DNA of 29,881 nt. Origin: Euryarchaeota archaeon UBA125 (GTDB taxonomy: Archaea; Thermoplasmatota; Poseidoniia; Poseidoniales; Thalassarchaeaceae). The first letter of the stretch is position 1. Each line of letters starts with the position of its first letter. The DNA lies in NCBI GenBank assembly GCA_002502625.1, contig DAPV01000095.1, positions 1 to 29,881 on the forward strand, in the 5' to 3' direction. The position numbers and the translations under genes were made by a program. The notes under the pieces were generated by a model that was given only the letters and a program-made list of their open reading frames with translations, made no database searches and was not told the DNA's origin. Shown piece after piece: positions 17,601 to 24,013 of this stretch.

Positions 17601-18231
17601 TGGTGCATCCTCGATAACTATGTCTGCTGATTCGTTGCAAACCTATACGTTTGATGTAATTGTTCCATCTAACGCATCTGCTGGTAAATATGATGTTACC
17701 CTACGTCTAACTTCTGAAGATGGTGTTACAACCTCTAATCGTACTATTGAAGTTCAAGTTGCTCGTCCAATCATAAGTATCGTTGATGATTCATGGACTA
17801 CTGAATCCAGTACTCCTCCACTTGCGGGACAAGTAACCGAAGTATTCGTATCAGTACAAAATTCTGGAATTGTTGATGCTACAGGAGTTGTATTAGAAGC
17901 TGTGTTGAAAGTAGGTCCTAATTCTGAAGCTATTGAATCTACAAGACTTTCTGATTCTATGGATATTCCTGCTGGAGAGATAGTGAATTATTCGTTTATG
18001 GTAGATTATTCTGACTGGAATTCAGGAGAGTCGCCATGGTTAGAATTTACTGTAAATAGTTCTGGACAGATATTCGACGATCCTCAACCAGTCCCTGAAT
18101 ATTATACTGAATCACTAGCTGCTCCTGGTGCTGAATCAACATCTACTTGGTTACCTCTATTGGTAATAGTAATAGTTGGATTGATTCTTTATGGAGCCAC
18201 AAAGATTCGTGGCGGAAGAAGACCATTCTGA
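8617..18231 (+). CDS. aglB: Giant STT3/AglB-family oligosaccharyltransferase fused to extracellular beta domains
   Basis: STT3/AglB transfers a lipid-linked glycan to Asn in N-x-S/T sites on the outer face of the membrane. This frame encodes 3204 residues without interruption; typical archaeal AglB is about 600-1100. Residues 16-345 hold about ten extra hydrophobic helices. The catalytic core starts near 365: GGSDPWYM (Asp405), YPLGG..PRPPL, LADHDAF (519-525), TIAE (730-733, Glu733), WWDYG (966-970). An AglB-like C-terminal globular region (YFAVDN.LYPVGG, MNHFVIANWYDD, KYYSGA, RDAFSGE) runs to about 1480. Then come an FTG repeat block (about 1570-1780), several carboxypeptidase-regulatory/SpaA-like beta domains, an SdrD-B-like segment (GNLFWDLDSDDMYDSNEG, near 2495), a NEW3-type domain (about 2955-3053), a CARDB-like domain, a membrane helix (about 3178-3195) and RGGRRPF. 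Sequons are frequent in the tail. The core call is firm; the domain names in the tail are tentative. Confidence 0.9.
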   Translation: METEANETTADSPEVYGFLGPVLMIAMLVIAFVGASVGWIDLADSAVQTELGLTTIILLIAGVFGLAARPTISSSLGGFGTTAVVVLLGAVMVFVGQSMDQTILSLTGAFTLILVHLLERSGRTEEANLAVGAITGFMLALALGASASITEGGNGNVSYSLDDALRAYSMTVFMSFWLLSLVLSVVLVTILRGRTQFISPGTGRWFQGLPEVISKDVPIAFGAWALLHVISLFTIKQLPDTDMYNIGVYLGNWWAVGIGVLILLVAYLRTEGWAVISGLVAVNLVMYTLGFMQENTMINEFIKSNESLTDSFNLWFTDTRGVMMWFSLWFFFNFAVVAAGRRGRFGPVAYRREPGLASKWVGKNGYPLVVGAALVFGLMIRVVWNILPAMNGSGTGLWDMTGGSDPWYMKRAVDYVVMHQSHFIIDADRYYPLGGVNPRPPLFTWSLALGGMAINAITGIELETAVWYSVVAMPAVFGALIVLPVAASARTLHSKTAGGIAAWLIALMPSHVGHSTLGLADHDAFVILFISTAFYFWIRTVQTIDDSKLLKQSGINPKFLFKGIQESWKVSPQTMVLSTLAGMSFATTGLGWKGFVYGPGIVFLIFAIQILLNMFRRRDSMMLTAASINMMLITLLMVVPVYGHNQLNLLFDPSGLQPMFYIAGLTFGLGWVATSFRDKPWLLVLGATVVLASTFVGILALLQFVLKIYNGWDILFTGGYYFSANKIFGTIAEAQAPNRATLFASYGPIVTIMAVSYAVRGIWVGLRRNDQSEMFLGGWVVIAAYMAWSAGRFIFNATPAMAIAGAISIVMLWKGVGSAEFVRAWRRKGTSTPGARVKSVGTAARASPMVPAVFLVFLLVASQHMTYGLDSAIPRGSEEKADVDFAFHNLPPEIFRTAIPFTSLSLLSNSYPETGTTAYDAYCQGCRYMGTFGPGFNGQDWNRAYEWLANQDSDVSFSERPAFVSWWDYGFQALAQGQHPSVSDNFQSGIPATGNMLLADSQEDLLMLFIVNLAMGDMVYNGGSFSNDFISTLSPHLSTNQIDELYSVISVGDDSEFFLSRSMSVIESSGDTYLLNGHHLDANGLNDLAEVWEVHHNGEVISEPDSSESAAWSSFNVTVGTSAERSNETSHYVIGGYWYTSDILEGLSDPSTALHRQNARFALARQMLQSSLDLESLVDVYHRITTNVGYDVPSYEGGPGETLNRNHDIRYFAVDNRLYPVGGLYNAMAGYHSYNPTGIFYAPTTLSGLDPDMYIKSVYQTQRGDGPVIPRTQAEYEDEYLLDMTKQASGATVEPIELVDIDYQQRSDFFETMVARTYVGYGSTSLGLSGSPSQPGQQFGGSKQYGTPDSVLQFARPLPGAMMNHFVIANWYDDGTGDPDTNNNSVPDIHENVGYANTGTKIMKYYSGATLTGTVELGDFGVVPNARLLIERDAFSGEEEVQNNGEVIDSDPRDWWVPIGSVDADENGDFSFIVPAGRIRVTAMTGIVDLQSDRDAITSAKGNQNAWNTWDGDLLSPTANGVRMVNPITGILANVSGQQWLGETFVNVSGAAGHSNGEEVVDVSIVVEASGVTGQIVFTGNNDFEGDPVAELEIEISNIWDEVDSDGYSLRTSNGTITGEDLRFNGEGEAMFTGPGQVVASGTISVSEFTGNYTRAILDGHSFTGNGVFEGIGELIGTVFYENGSEVSDPVACNNATIPNGEFVCLMNGTADEYQIIGKVKADGRFTSNGTALFTTFMDRRSFTGTGSFMIDDSDSTLDHYGIFNGSGTFVGTGTFSGEMVKPGSFHLIDAIPGEYLVEVTYPNGETSIIPQPLVVQNEPTEGVVLPVPAAHVSGIIENENGTALPGRVHLVGPNGSASDTSVACEEAGYAPCWIDTDENGSFAFGPVTKGNYSLLVDSDMDGFSETFRMFMVNDDDAQNITLDDPISTFHDIHFHLFDDGVPVELEEGDSINFTNAYLDNIEPVVALYDETTQMYNVEMPPGVWSVTHALNGTKQFFSEFDFTDVNAGSQDITTQFNYVESTTVTGYLTYVLDANKPEADLIPLSNGIEVTAHWGSIDVSALTDSNGMFSMLLPVGVEANFTFLTVSSQMTVSEKHTVVEDMVLNLTAEPSHIIGGSVDMNRIGNQYDIGIIDFRPIQVVATSPDHSGSFVFDVTPDGRFNGRILPGTWTLDVLDERMNVTSLTVNHTDTNESYDIMAYPENITVDVHIFTDHSLDQNETNGTMRTVGFQLVPIEGSTHGVVIEVLENGSEWISDGIARVSVEAGAYRVVIGQQDPLDSNSTVWNTGFVGDIPEGVYGLSNGTEQLVVPLSPEWLTHVNLTNQSGGQVAQRIVTFISVDDSLTSFTKYVNESGVISDYLPEGDWIVTVDPYISGSDQMAVYRGLVSIEESTAPVDLSIQTVTSAHYRINLTDASNDQALQSYVLTANSEDGMGEITLSSTGEDGIVDIHLMPGNWSVSLNRTDGQTRWIIDDISIGDLASSNGSQEISVEAERWVNLGGNLFWDLDSDDMYDSNEGVGGTNVTITDNSTGESVVVVSNEQGTWSEFVQVQRNFTISAAKEGFSSNQEFVEIDIDTVSIDLEMSAALVAVSGLVDILPAERWNEISSSTSIVLYPGIGFERQSVYPDLVMEDGNWTGEWSATIEPGDWVVYVVYDSADLSESQVGIAALDASISNGGDVNITLENAGKIRIGTQWTDFDGSQYSLANTSVSGADMISSPFVSLNLISKGAGWNMTVDSSGGIEMLMPSGTVSMESEFHTTERSTVMEYTAGQSVTVGESQESPLSILEFNRRDDNSLNITVVNVVGEGSELDGAEDIVLLPSGISYDPVTFTFNVDFEGTSAVETYTVSADIVGSDSTFWTLEIRNESISDESADGAWNSTWEIEMGLEDGMSQSREITLRVTGPNQSSSRHADLGHALNIRLTASDTSVYNERVTVRVPQTHDLGFDESSLQPVYGVKPGDTTRIEMTIENNGNGDDTVAVNLTSLAPSEWNILGASSITMSADSLQTYTFDVIVPSNASAGKYDVTLRLTSEDGVTTSNRTIEVQVARPIISIVDDSWTTESSTPPLAGQVTEVFVSVQNSGIVDATGVVLEAVLKVGPNSEAIESTRLSDSMDIPAGEIVNYSFMVDYSDWNSGESPWLEFTVNSSGQIFDDPQPVPEYYTESLAAPGAESTSTWLPLLVIVIVGLILYGATKIRGGRRPF
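13330..13960 (+). repeat. FTG-rich protein repeat block within the oligosaccharyltransferase tail
   Basis: Within residues about 1570-1780 a degenerate short unit recurs: FTGNNDFEG, MFTGPGQ, FTGNYT, SFTGNGVFEGIGELIG, RFTSNGTALF, SFTGTGSF, IFNGSGTFVGTGTFSGEM. The pattern is F-(T/N/V)-G-x-G-x-F with Gly/Thr/Asn between hydrophobics, spaced irregularly. Such alternation suits a beta-solenoid or stacked beta-hairpin. The repeats are seen at protein level; the DNA is diverged, so they are not a recent tandem duplication. I do not recognise a named repeat family. Confidence 0.6.
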
Positions 18232-18242
18232 TTTTACTAATT

Positions 18243-18249
18243 AGGAGGT
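18243..18249 (+). promoter_or_regulatory. Strong ribosome-binding site that fixes the TTG start of the subtilase
   Basis: AGGAGGT lies eight bases before TTG 18258 and just after the stop of the oligosaccharyltransferase gene (18231). No in-frame ATG lies nearby: an ATG at 18253 is in another frame and meets a stop after four codons. The spacing therefore supports TTG 18258 as the start. It also implies translation of the protease from the same transcript as the large upstream gene. Confidence 0.75.
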
Positions 18250-18257
18250 CTGATGCC

Positions 18258-19436
18258 TTGCCATTAGACAATAGCAATGTGCAACTTCTTCCTGAACCAT
18301 CAGAACCTGGGATGATGACAGTAATTGATAGAGATGCACCAGGTTATGATGAGATTCCAGTACGTCTAATGCGTTCTCCCTCCAAAGAGAGATCGTGGCG
18401 AGGATTCGCTCTGGTAGTATTCTTAGCAATAATTGTACTCGCTTATCCTATGATTGAATCTATACTATTTGGGCCATTAATTCCAACTTCTGAATGGGCA
18501 TTCGAAGAATCAGAAATTCGGAGTCTTCAATCACAGGGTCTTGACGGTTCTGGAATTCATATCTGCATGGTAGATACAGGAATTGATTTTTCTCATCCTG
18601 CATTATCAAATGTTAATCTGGCTGGATTTCTTGATTTAGTTGGAGATAATCCGAATGCTCCCCCCATGGAATATGGGGTCGATCATCATGGAACAATGAT
18701 GGCAGGAATTTTATTTTCTGATGGGGCCTTCAATGGAGTAGCTACCGGGGCGACATTATCTGTCGCTGCTGCACTTGGCCCTACTGGATATTCTGTCAAG
18801 GATGGAGCAGTAGGTGAAGCTGTTGAATGGTGTTGGAGGACTCAAGGTGCAGATATCATCAGTCTATCATTGGGGGGTGAAGCAGATCCTTCAATGGCAA
18901 TAGGTGGTCCAACTGTTACTTCTGTAGAAGATGCCTTAGAAGCAGGTGTTTTCGTAGTTGCTGCTGCAGGAAATCAAGGAGAGAATTCATCCGATGTTTC
19001 AACTCCTGCATCAATAAGACAGGTAATTGCTGTAGGTGCAATAGATAGAGGAGGGATTGTATGGGGAGATACTTCCAAAGGAGCGATTTCCATGGATGGA
19101 GAAGTAAGAGAAAATCCTCACAAGAAACCTGAAATTTCTGCACCTGGAATGAATATAATTTCTACAAATGATCCTGGTTTTAGTATACCTTACGCATCTA
19201 GTAGCGGGACATCTGTATCTACAGTGTTTGTTGTAGGTTCACTAGCATTGATTTTAGAGAAACATGGTACACAGTTAGATCAGTATGAACAAGTGAGTGG
19301 AAGCGTTTCAAAGATCGACTTGGTCAAGGAATCATTACGTCAATCTATGAGTGAAGACACTCATAATCCACGGACAGGATACGGGAATTTGAATGCTCTT
19401 TCATGGGAACAAAATATCGAAAAATCGCTATCCTGA
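18258..19436 (+). CDS. Membrane-anchored subtilisin-like serine protease (S8 family)
   Basis: The protein has 392 residues from TTG 18258; a longer frame from 18147 overlaps the upstream gene and lacks a ribosome-binding site. A cytosolic N-terminal stretch of about 60 residues with Pro- and acid-rich sequence precedes one membrane helix (GFALVVFLAIIVLAYPMIESILF), placing the protease outside the cell. The catalytic triad is complete: Asp106 in VDTGIDFSHP, His144 in VDHHGTMMAG, Ser319 in SSSGTSVSTV. The oxyanion Asn239 is in AAAGNQGE. There is no typical secretion signal or inhibitor propeptide, and the catalytic domain begins almost directly after the helix. The gene follows the oligosaccharyltransferase after 26 bases and is probably cotranscribed. 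It may process surface proteins, possibly including its giant neighbour; that is inference. Confidence 0.93.
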   Translation: MPLDNSNVQLLPEPSEPGMMTVIDRDAPGYDEIPVRLMRSPSKERSWRGFALVVFLAIIVLAYPMIESILFGPLIPTSEWAFEESEIRSLQSQGLDGSGIHICMVDTGIDFSHPALSNVNLAGFLDLVGDNPNAPPMEYGVDHHGTMMAGILFSDGAFNGVATGATLSVAAALGPTGYSVKDGAVGEAVEWCWRTQGADIISLSLGGEADPSMAIGGPTVTSVEDALEAGVFVVAAAGNQGENSSDVSTPASIRQVIAVGAIDRGGIVWGDTSKGAISMDGEVRENPHKKPEISAPGMNIISTNDPGFSIPYASSSGTSVSTVFVVGSLALILEKHGTQLDQYEQVSGSVSKIDLVKESLRQSMSEDTHNPRTGYGNLNALSWEQNIEKSLS

Positions 19437-19592
19437 GCCCCGTTTAGCAATTTCATAATGGATATTATTATTATTTAATGATATTATAAATGATATTTTT
19501 TTAATTATTTGATATTATAAATGCGAGAATTACCCCTTAATCGTCATACTAATCGACATCAATGTTATACGCAATCATAATTTCACAGTGCT
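19437..19592 (+). promoter_or_regulatory. AT-rich terminator/promoter region with a 14-base direct repeat
   Basis: This 156-base gap is extremely AT-rich from 19456 to 19521. TGATATTATAAATG occurs twice, at 19479-19492 and 19510-19523, 31 bases apart and preceded in each case by ATTATTT-like sequence. A run of seven T (19496-19502) between the copies could terminate the upstream transcript. TTATAAAT inside each copy resembles an archaeal TATA box. A separate TTATAC at 19565-19570 lies about 25 bases before the ATG at 19593, the spacing expected for a leaderless transcript. Which box is used cannot be decided from the sequence. Confidence 0.5.
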
Positions 19593-22500
19593 ATGGACGC
19601 CCAACGTTCGATTAGTCTAAGTTTAATTTTGTTGATGATGTTTAGTACACTGACTCTTTTAGTGGGTCCTGTTGAGGAAGTGAGTGCTGCAACTGCTCAA
19701 GGGACTATCACTAGTGATGAAGTATGGTCTGGATCACACACCGTTACTGGAGATATATTGATTACAGCAGGAGCTAAGGTCGTAATTCAACCTGGAACTC
19801 AGGTGTCATTGAATAATGGTACAATGATTACTGTCAGAGGAAATCTTTGTGCAGGGGACATTTCTTGTGGCTCTAGTGCTATGGCTAATAATGGGTCAAG
19901 AATTCAATTTACTTGGGCTGATCCCGGAGATTCATCTCAGTTTGGAGATTGTTATGATGGTGCGTTAGTGAATGGATATTCTAATATCGATCCATCTTGC
20001 GGTGAAGGTATTCTACTAAAGGATAGTATCGATGTAGGACAAACAAAACTAAATCATGTTTCCATTGTAAATGCATATGGTCTTCCCGCACAAGTTAGTC
20101 AAGTTAACAATGAATTCAGAATCGCTTCACTGGTGCTAGATGGAGCAAGCCCTACTCTTGAAGGATTAAAATTCCAAGGAATCAATACTACTTCCGTTCT
20201 TGCATTGAATTTAGCAACTCCTACATTTATCGGTGGTGAATTCGTCAATGGCGATGATGAAACAGATGTTGCAGGGCAAGGTGTGCAGATTTACGGTGCA
20301 GGTACCTCTTTCACTCCTGTTGTAATGAACAGTCCAGTATTCACTGGGAGTTCTAAAGGATGTGGACAACAAGATGGTGGTAGGCACGTACTTTGGGCCG
20401 AAGATTCATACGTTTTGATTGACCATCCAGGCGTAGCGTCAGGTGATTTTGGATTAAGGATAGATGATTCAGCTGGTACAGTGACTGGTGCTACTATCTC
20501 TGTAACATGTGCTGCTATCGATGTAAATGGGCCCAAGCGAGTTTCTGGTGTCAAAATTCCATTAGAGATTACTAGTTCTTCACTTACTACTGATGAGAAA
20601 GCCGGATTGACAATTTATGATGACGCTTATGTTGTATTTTCACATTCTACAGTTGAGGGTTCTTCGGAAGGTTCAGGAGTAATTGTGAAGAGTTCTGAAG
20701 CACATATACACGACAATATCATTGGACCTATTGGTGGATACAATGGAATTTGGCAGTTCGGAAGTTTCGATACAATTATTGAAAACAATACTATTCAGAA
20801 TACTGCTCGTGAACCAATAATTGTTGGTGATTATCACACTGGAGAAAGTGGTTGGGGCGGTTTGGTATCTTATCCTTCAAGATCACATTTGTCGAATAAT
20901 ACGATTACTCACGTTCCAACTCAGCAGTGCTCAAGCGAGAGAGTTTGGGATGACTTGTTGACAAAGGATTTCTTTTGTCCAGCAATTCATGTTTACCGTT
21001 CTGCTGTAACATTGAAAGATAATTCAATTACAGTAAATGGGACTGACGAGATTGATGCTATGAGAATAATTGGTTCTCTCGCTAATGTACAACGAAATAC
21101 TATAGATGCTCCTGGTACTGGTGCAAGAATCGTTCATTGGAATGATGGAAGTGCTAATGCAATTGAGAGAGGAAGTATTACTTTCTTCTCTGAAAATCAA
21201 TGGAGTAGTGTAATGCAAACTTACAATGTAACTAAGAGTGCAATTACCGTTCAATCTGAAAATTTACCACCTGTTCAAGCAGGAACTAATGCAACAACTC
21301 CTGTTGGATTATTCTGGCCTGAAGGAAATGCAAATCAGGGCTATGTCTATCCTCCTTTGATGATAACTTCTGACAAGAAAAATATGACTCCTTCTGATTT
21401 TCCTTTAGCAAATGAAATGTTGAATAATTCAACAGTTTTGACTTTTGCAGATGTAAACTTTGATGTTGAAGATGTATACATTGGTCAACTTCCAATAAAA
21501 TGGGCTGCACAAGTCCGTGAAGCAGAATTAGTCAGATTCTATGCCTCTGTAAACAATATTCGAGTAGGGGATGCATCTATTGTTGTAAAGGACGCAGTTG
21601 GAAATGATTTGTACGATCTTGAAACAGGAGATGATGGTTGGACGGAATGGATTTCACTTCCCAAGGATTTCCATCTTGATTACCGCGGTCTTGGCCCTAA
21701 CGACAACGATCCAGATAATTTTGCAACCGCTCCTGCTGAGAATTCATGTAATGATGGAATTGATAATGATGGTGATAACAAGCCAGATGCCCAAGATCCT
21801 GATTGTGCTTCTAATAGTGGAACTCGCGAACTTTCGTTATACCGTTATACTGCGTATAAATTCGGAAAAGGATATCAGACTGGTTCCTTCACTATTCCAG
21901 ATTCCTCAACTACAATTCAAGAAGCCGTATCTCTAGTCAATGTTGAACCTTCGATTAATGTAACTCAGAATGATTTCTATTCCTTCAAGAGAATTGTGAA
22001 TTTCACAGGTTCCGCTCATGATGGTAATTTTATTGGAATATACGGTGACAGTCAAATGAGCGTCGATCAGAGAAACGCTTTGGCCAAGTGGGATCAAAAA
22101 GGAGAAGTTACCCGAATTCAAGTTAAAGATCCATTTACCAATGATTGGGCTGATGCTTCGTATGCAGTAGATACAAGCGGAGTTGATGAAGTAACTTATG
22201 ATGATCATCCATTCAGTTCTTGGTATTTCAGTTATGATATGTCTACTCAAGCAGAAGGTGACTACACGTTCTCATTCCGAGCATTTGATGGTGTGGATTA
22301 CGGGAATATAGTCACTCGGACAATTAAATTGAATACTCAACCTCCTTCACTAATTTTGACTACTCCTGGAGATAATACTGAGCATAGTGGTAGAGAAGGA
22401 GTAATGTTCAGTGGTTCTGCAAATGACCCCTACAGCGGAATAGCAGGAAATGATATCGAAAAGATTCACATCGAGATTGATAGATTGCCTGGTGAAATTA

Positions 22501-23996
22501 GTAGCGAACGTGAGGCTATCAGAAGTGTTGCCGCTGATGGTGGAACTTCATGGAATTGGTTCTGGAATACATCTGGGTTACCTAAGACTCGAGAATCTTA
22601 CGAAGTTCGAGTCTGGGCCGCTGATTCTGATTTCTGCGTTAATGAAGTCGGAGAATGTACCGCTAGTACTCGTACAATAACAGTTGATAATAGAAATCGA
22701 ATTCCTACCAATTTCATCTTCTCACCTGCTTCGAATCAACAAATTTCAGTTAGTGATACTACATTGATTTCTGGACAAGCCACCGATGCTGATGGAGAGA
22801 TAACTAGAATTGAGATACAAGTTCTTGATCCCCAAGCTAATTTTGGAGTTTTAGATTTGATTATTGTGACTAAAGATAACATACAATCGAATGGAGCATG
22901 GCAAGCAGAATGGGATTCTACTCAACTTGTTCATTTACAACAATACTACATTCAAGCTCGTGCATATGATGGATACAATTATTCTAACTGGTTTGAGGTA
23001 CAAATTACAGCCGATAATCCACCAGATGCTAATAACCAAGCACCTACATTTTCTTCAGTTGATTGGCCTACAGAAATTAGATTATTTTGTGATGATTCCT
23101 CCCAAAATCAAGCTTTAGATCGATGTACTATAGGTGAAATAGACCTTAACCAATACTTTTCTGATCCGGATGGTCAATCGTTACAATTTGAGGCATATGA
23201 TAACCAGAATATTCCTGATGATGATCTTTATGATTTGGTAATCAGGACACCAAGTGGTGTCGCAACATACGATCCAATTTCGATGTATTATTATGAGCCT
23301 TCAGATATGGAAGAATGGACTCTATCAAATGTGATATTTGTTGCCAGAGATCCTGCCGGTTCAATAGCCACTTCCAATCCAGTTACTTTCGTAGTGTTAT
23401 CGGCTACCTTTACTGCAGAATCCGATTTCACTACTCCATTGGAAGAAGATGAATCTGTAATATTTACTGGTGCTGGCCGCCCAGGAATCGCAGTCTATGT
23501 CAATCTAGGAACACTTCGTGTCGGACAGACTCTAGTGGATGATAACGGAACCTGGACATTTACATTACCAGCGAGTCAGATGGATCCAGGTGCTAATCAA
23601 GTAGTATTCACATATGGTAGTTCTAGTGATGTATCAGTTACCGAAATTGTAGAGAAAGTTGGCGGTGAACAAGAAGGGATAAGTACAGCCGGAAAGGTTC
23701 TAATTGGTGTCACCGTAATGGTAATTATAGCTATATTAGGGGCTGTCTTTGTGTTTTTCTTTGTGGAATTTGAGGATGAAGATGATTTTGAATCAACTAC
23801 TGAAAATCAGCCTGTACAAGAAGAAGATCCATATGCTTGGGCTAAACAAAGAACAGTAGTTGAAGAGCAGAATGTAGTTGCTCAACAAACTCAAACTAAT
23901 CAGCCAGTAGTTCAAGCAGATGCTCATCCAGGATGGCGCTGGGATGAAACAATCCAGCAGTGGGTGCCAGATCCTTCAACTATGCCTAAACAATAA
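19593..23996 (+). CDS. Large surface protein: beta-helix, MopE-like metal motif, Ig-like domains, membrane span, cytosolic tail
   Basis: The protein has 1467 residues. A signal peptide ends near VSAATA. The entry segment EVWSG...GDILITAGAKVVIQPGTQV resembles that of the 4710-6422 protein. Residues about 170-560 show right-handed beta-helix character (VVFSHSTVEG, AHIHDNIIG, TIIENNTIQNT, SHLSNNTITHV, VTLKDNSITV). Residues 719-738 match the MopE-type metal-binding pattern CNDGIDNDGDNKPDAQDPDC. Two or more Ig-like (Big_9-like) domains follow (PPSLILTTPGDN, PTNFIFSPASNQ), then further beta domains. A membrane helix (about 1367-1392) and an acidic, Gln-rich tail of about 75 residues end in HPGWRWDETIQQWVPDP (1445-1461), resembling a short tryptophan motif of DUF2510 type. 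It is a cell-surface adhesion or sensing protein, ligand unknown. The STAND gene starts 17 bases after it. Confidence 0.85.
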   Translation: MDAQRSISLSLILLMMFSTLTLLVGPVEEVSAATAQGTITSDEVWSGSHTVTGDILITAGAKVVIQPGTQVSLNNGTMITVRGNLCAGDISCGSSAMANNGSRIQFTWADPGDSSQFGDCYDGALVNGYSNIDPSCGEGILLKDSIDVGQTKLNHVSIVNAYGLPAQVSQVNNEFRIASLVLDGASPTLEGLKFQGINTTSVLALNLATPTFIGGEFVNGDDETDVAGQGVQIYGAGTSFTPVVMNSPVFTGSSKGCGQQDGGRHVLWAEDSYVLIDHPGVASGDFGLRIDDSAGTVTGATISVTCAAIDVNGPKRVSGVKIPLEITSSSLTTDEKAGLTIYDDAYVVFSHSTVEGSSEGSGVIVKSSEAHIHDNIIGPIGGYNGIWQFGSFDTIIENNTIQNTAREPIIVGDYHTGESGWGGLVSYPSRSHLSNNTITHVPTQQCSSERVWDDLLTKDFFCPAIHVYRSAVTLKDNSITVNGTDEIDAMRIIGSLANVQRNTIDAPGTGARIVHWNDGSANAIERGSITFFSENQWSSVMQTYNVTKSAITVQSENLPPVQAGTNATTPVGLFWPEGNANQGYVYPPLMITSDKKNMTPSDFPLANEMLNNSTVLTFADVNFDVEDVYIGQLPIKWAAQVREAELVRFYASVNNIRVGDASIVVKDAVGNDLYDLETGDDGWTEWISLPKDFHLDYRGLGPNDNDPDNFATAPAENSCNDGIDNDGDNKPDAQDPDCASNSGTRELSLYRYTAYKFGKGYQTGSFTIPDSSTTIQEAVSLVNVEPSINVTQNDFYSFKRIVNFTGSAHDGNFIGIYGDSQMSVDQRNALAKWDQKGEVTRIQVKDPFTNDWADASYAVDTSGVDEVTYDDHPFSSWYFSYDMSTQAEGDYTFSFRAFDGVDYGNIVTRTIKLNTQPPSLILTTPGDNTEHSGREGVMFSGSANDPYSGIAGNDIEKIHIEIDRLPGEISSEREAIRSVAADGGTSWNWFWNTSGLPKTRESYEVRVWAADSDFCVNEVGECTASTRTITVDNRNRIPTNFIFSPASNQQISVSDTTLISGQATDADGEITRIEIQVLDPQANFGVLDLIIVTKDNIQSNGAWQAEWDSTQLVHLQQYYIQARAYDGYNYSNWFEVQITADNPPDANNQAPTFSSVDWPTEIRLFCDDSSQNQALDRCTIGEIDLNQYFSDPDGQSLQFEAYDNQNIPDDDLYDLVIRTPSGVATYDPISMYYYEPSDMEEWTLSNVIFVARDPAGSIATSNPVTFVVLSATFTAESDFTTPLEEDESVIFTGAGRPGIAVYVNLGTLRVGQTLVDDNGTWTFTLPASQMDPGANQVVFTYGSSSDVSVTEIVEKVGGEQEGISTAGKVLIGVTVMVIIAILGAVFVFFFVEFEDEDDFESTTENQPVQEEDPYAWAKQRTVVEEQNVVAQQTQTNQPVVQADAHPGWRWDETIQQWVPDPSTMPKQ

Positions 23997-24013
23997 TTAG
24001 AGGGGGGATTTCC

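Noticed and set aside
8617..18231. Giant gene as an artefact of a missed stop or frameshift
   Set aside because: The frame is continuous, codon usage stays coding-like throughout, and it ends in a sensible membrane anchor; only read-level evidence could overturn this.
18147..18257. Subtilase start overlapping the oligosaccharyltransferase end
   Set aside because: It lacks a ribosome-binding site; AGGAGGT with TTG 18258 explains initiation.
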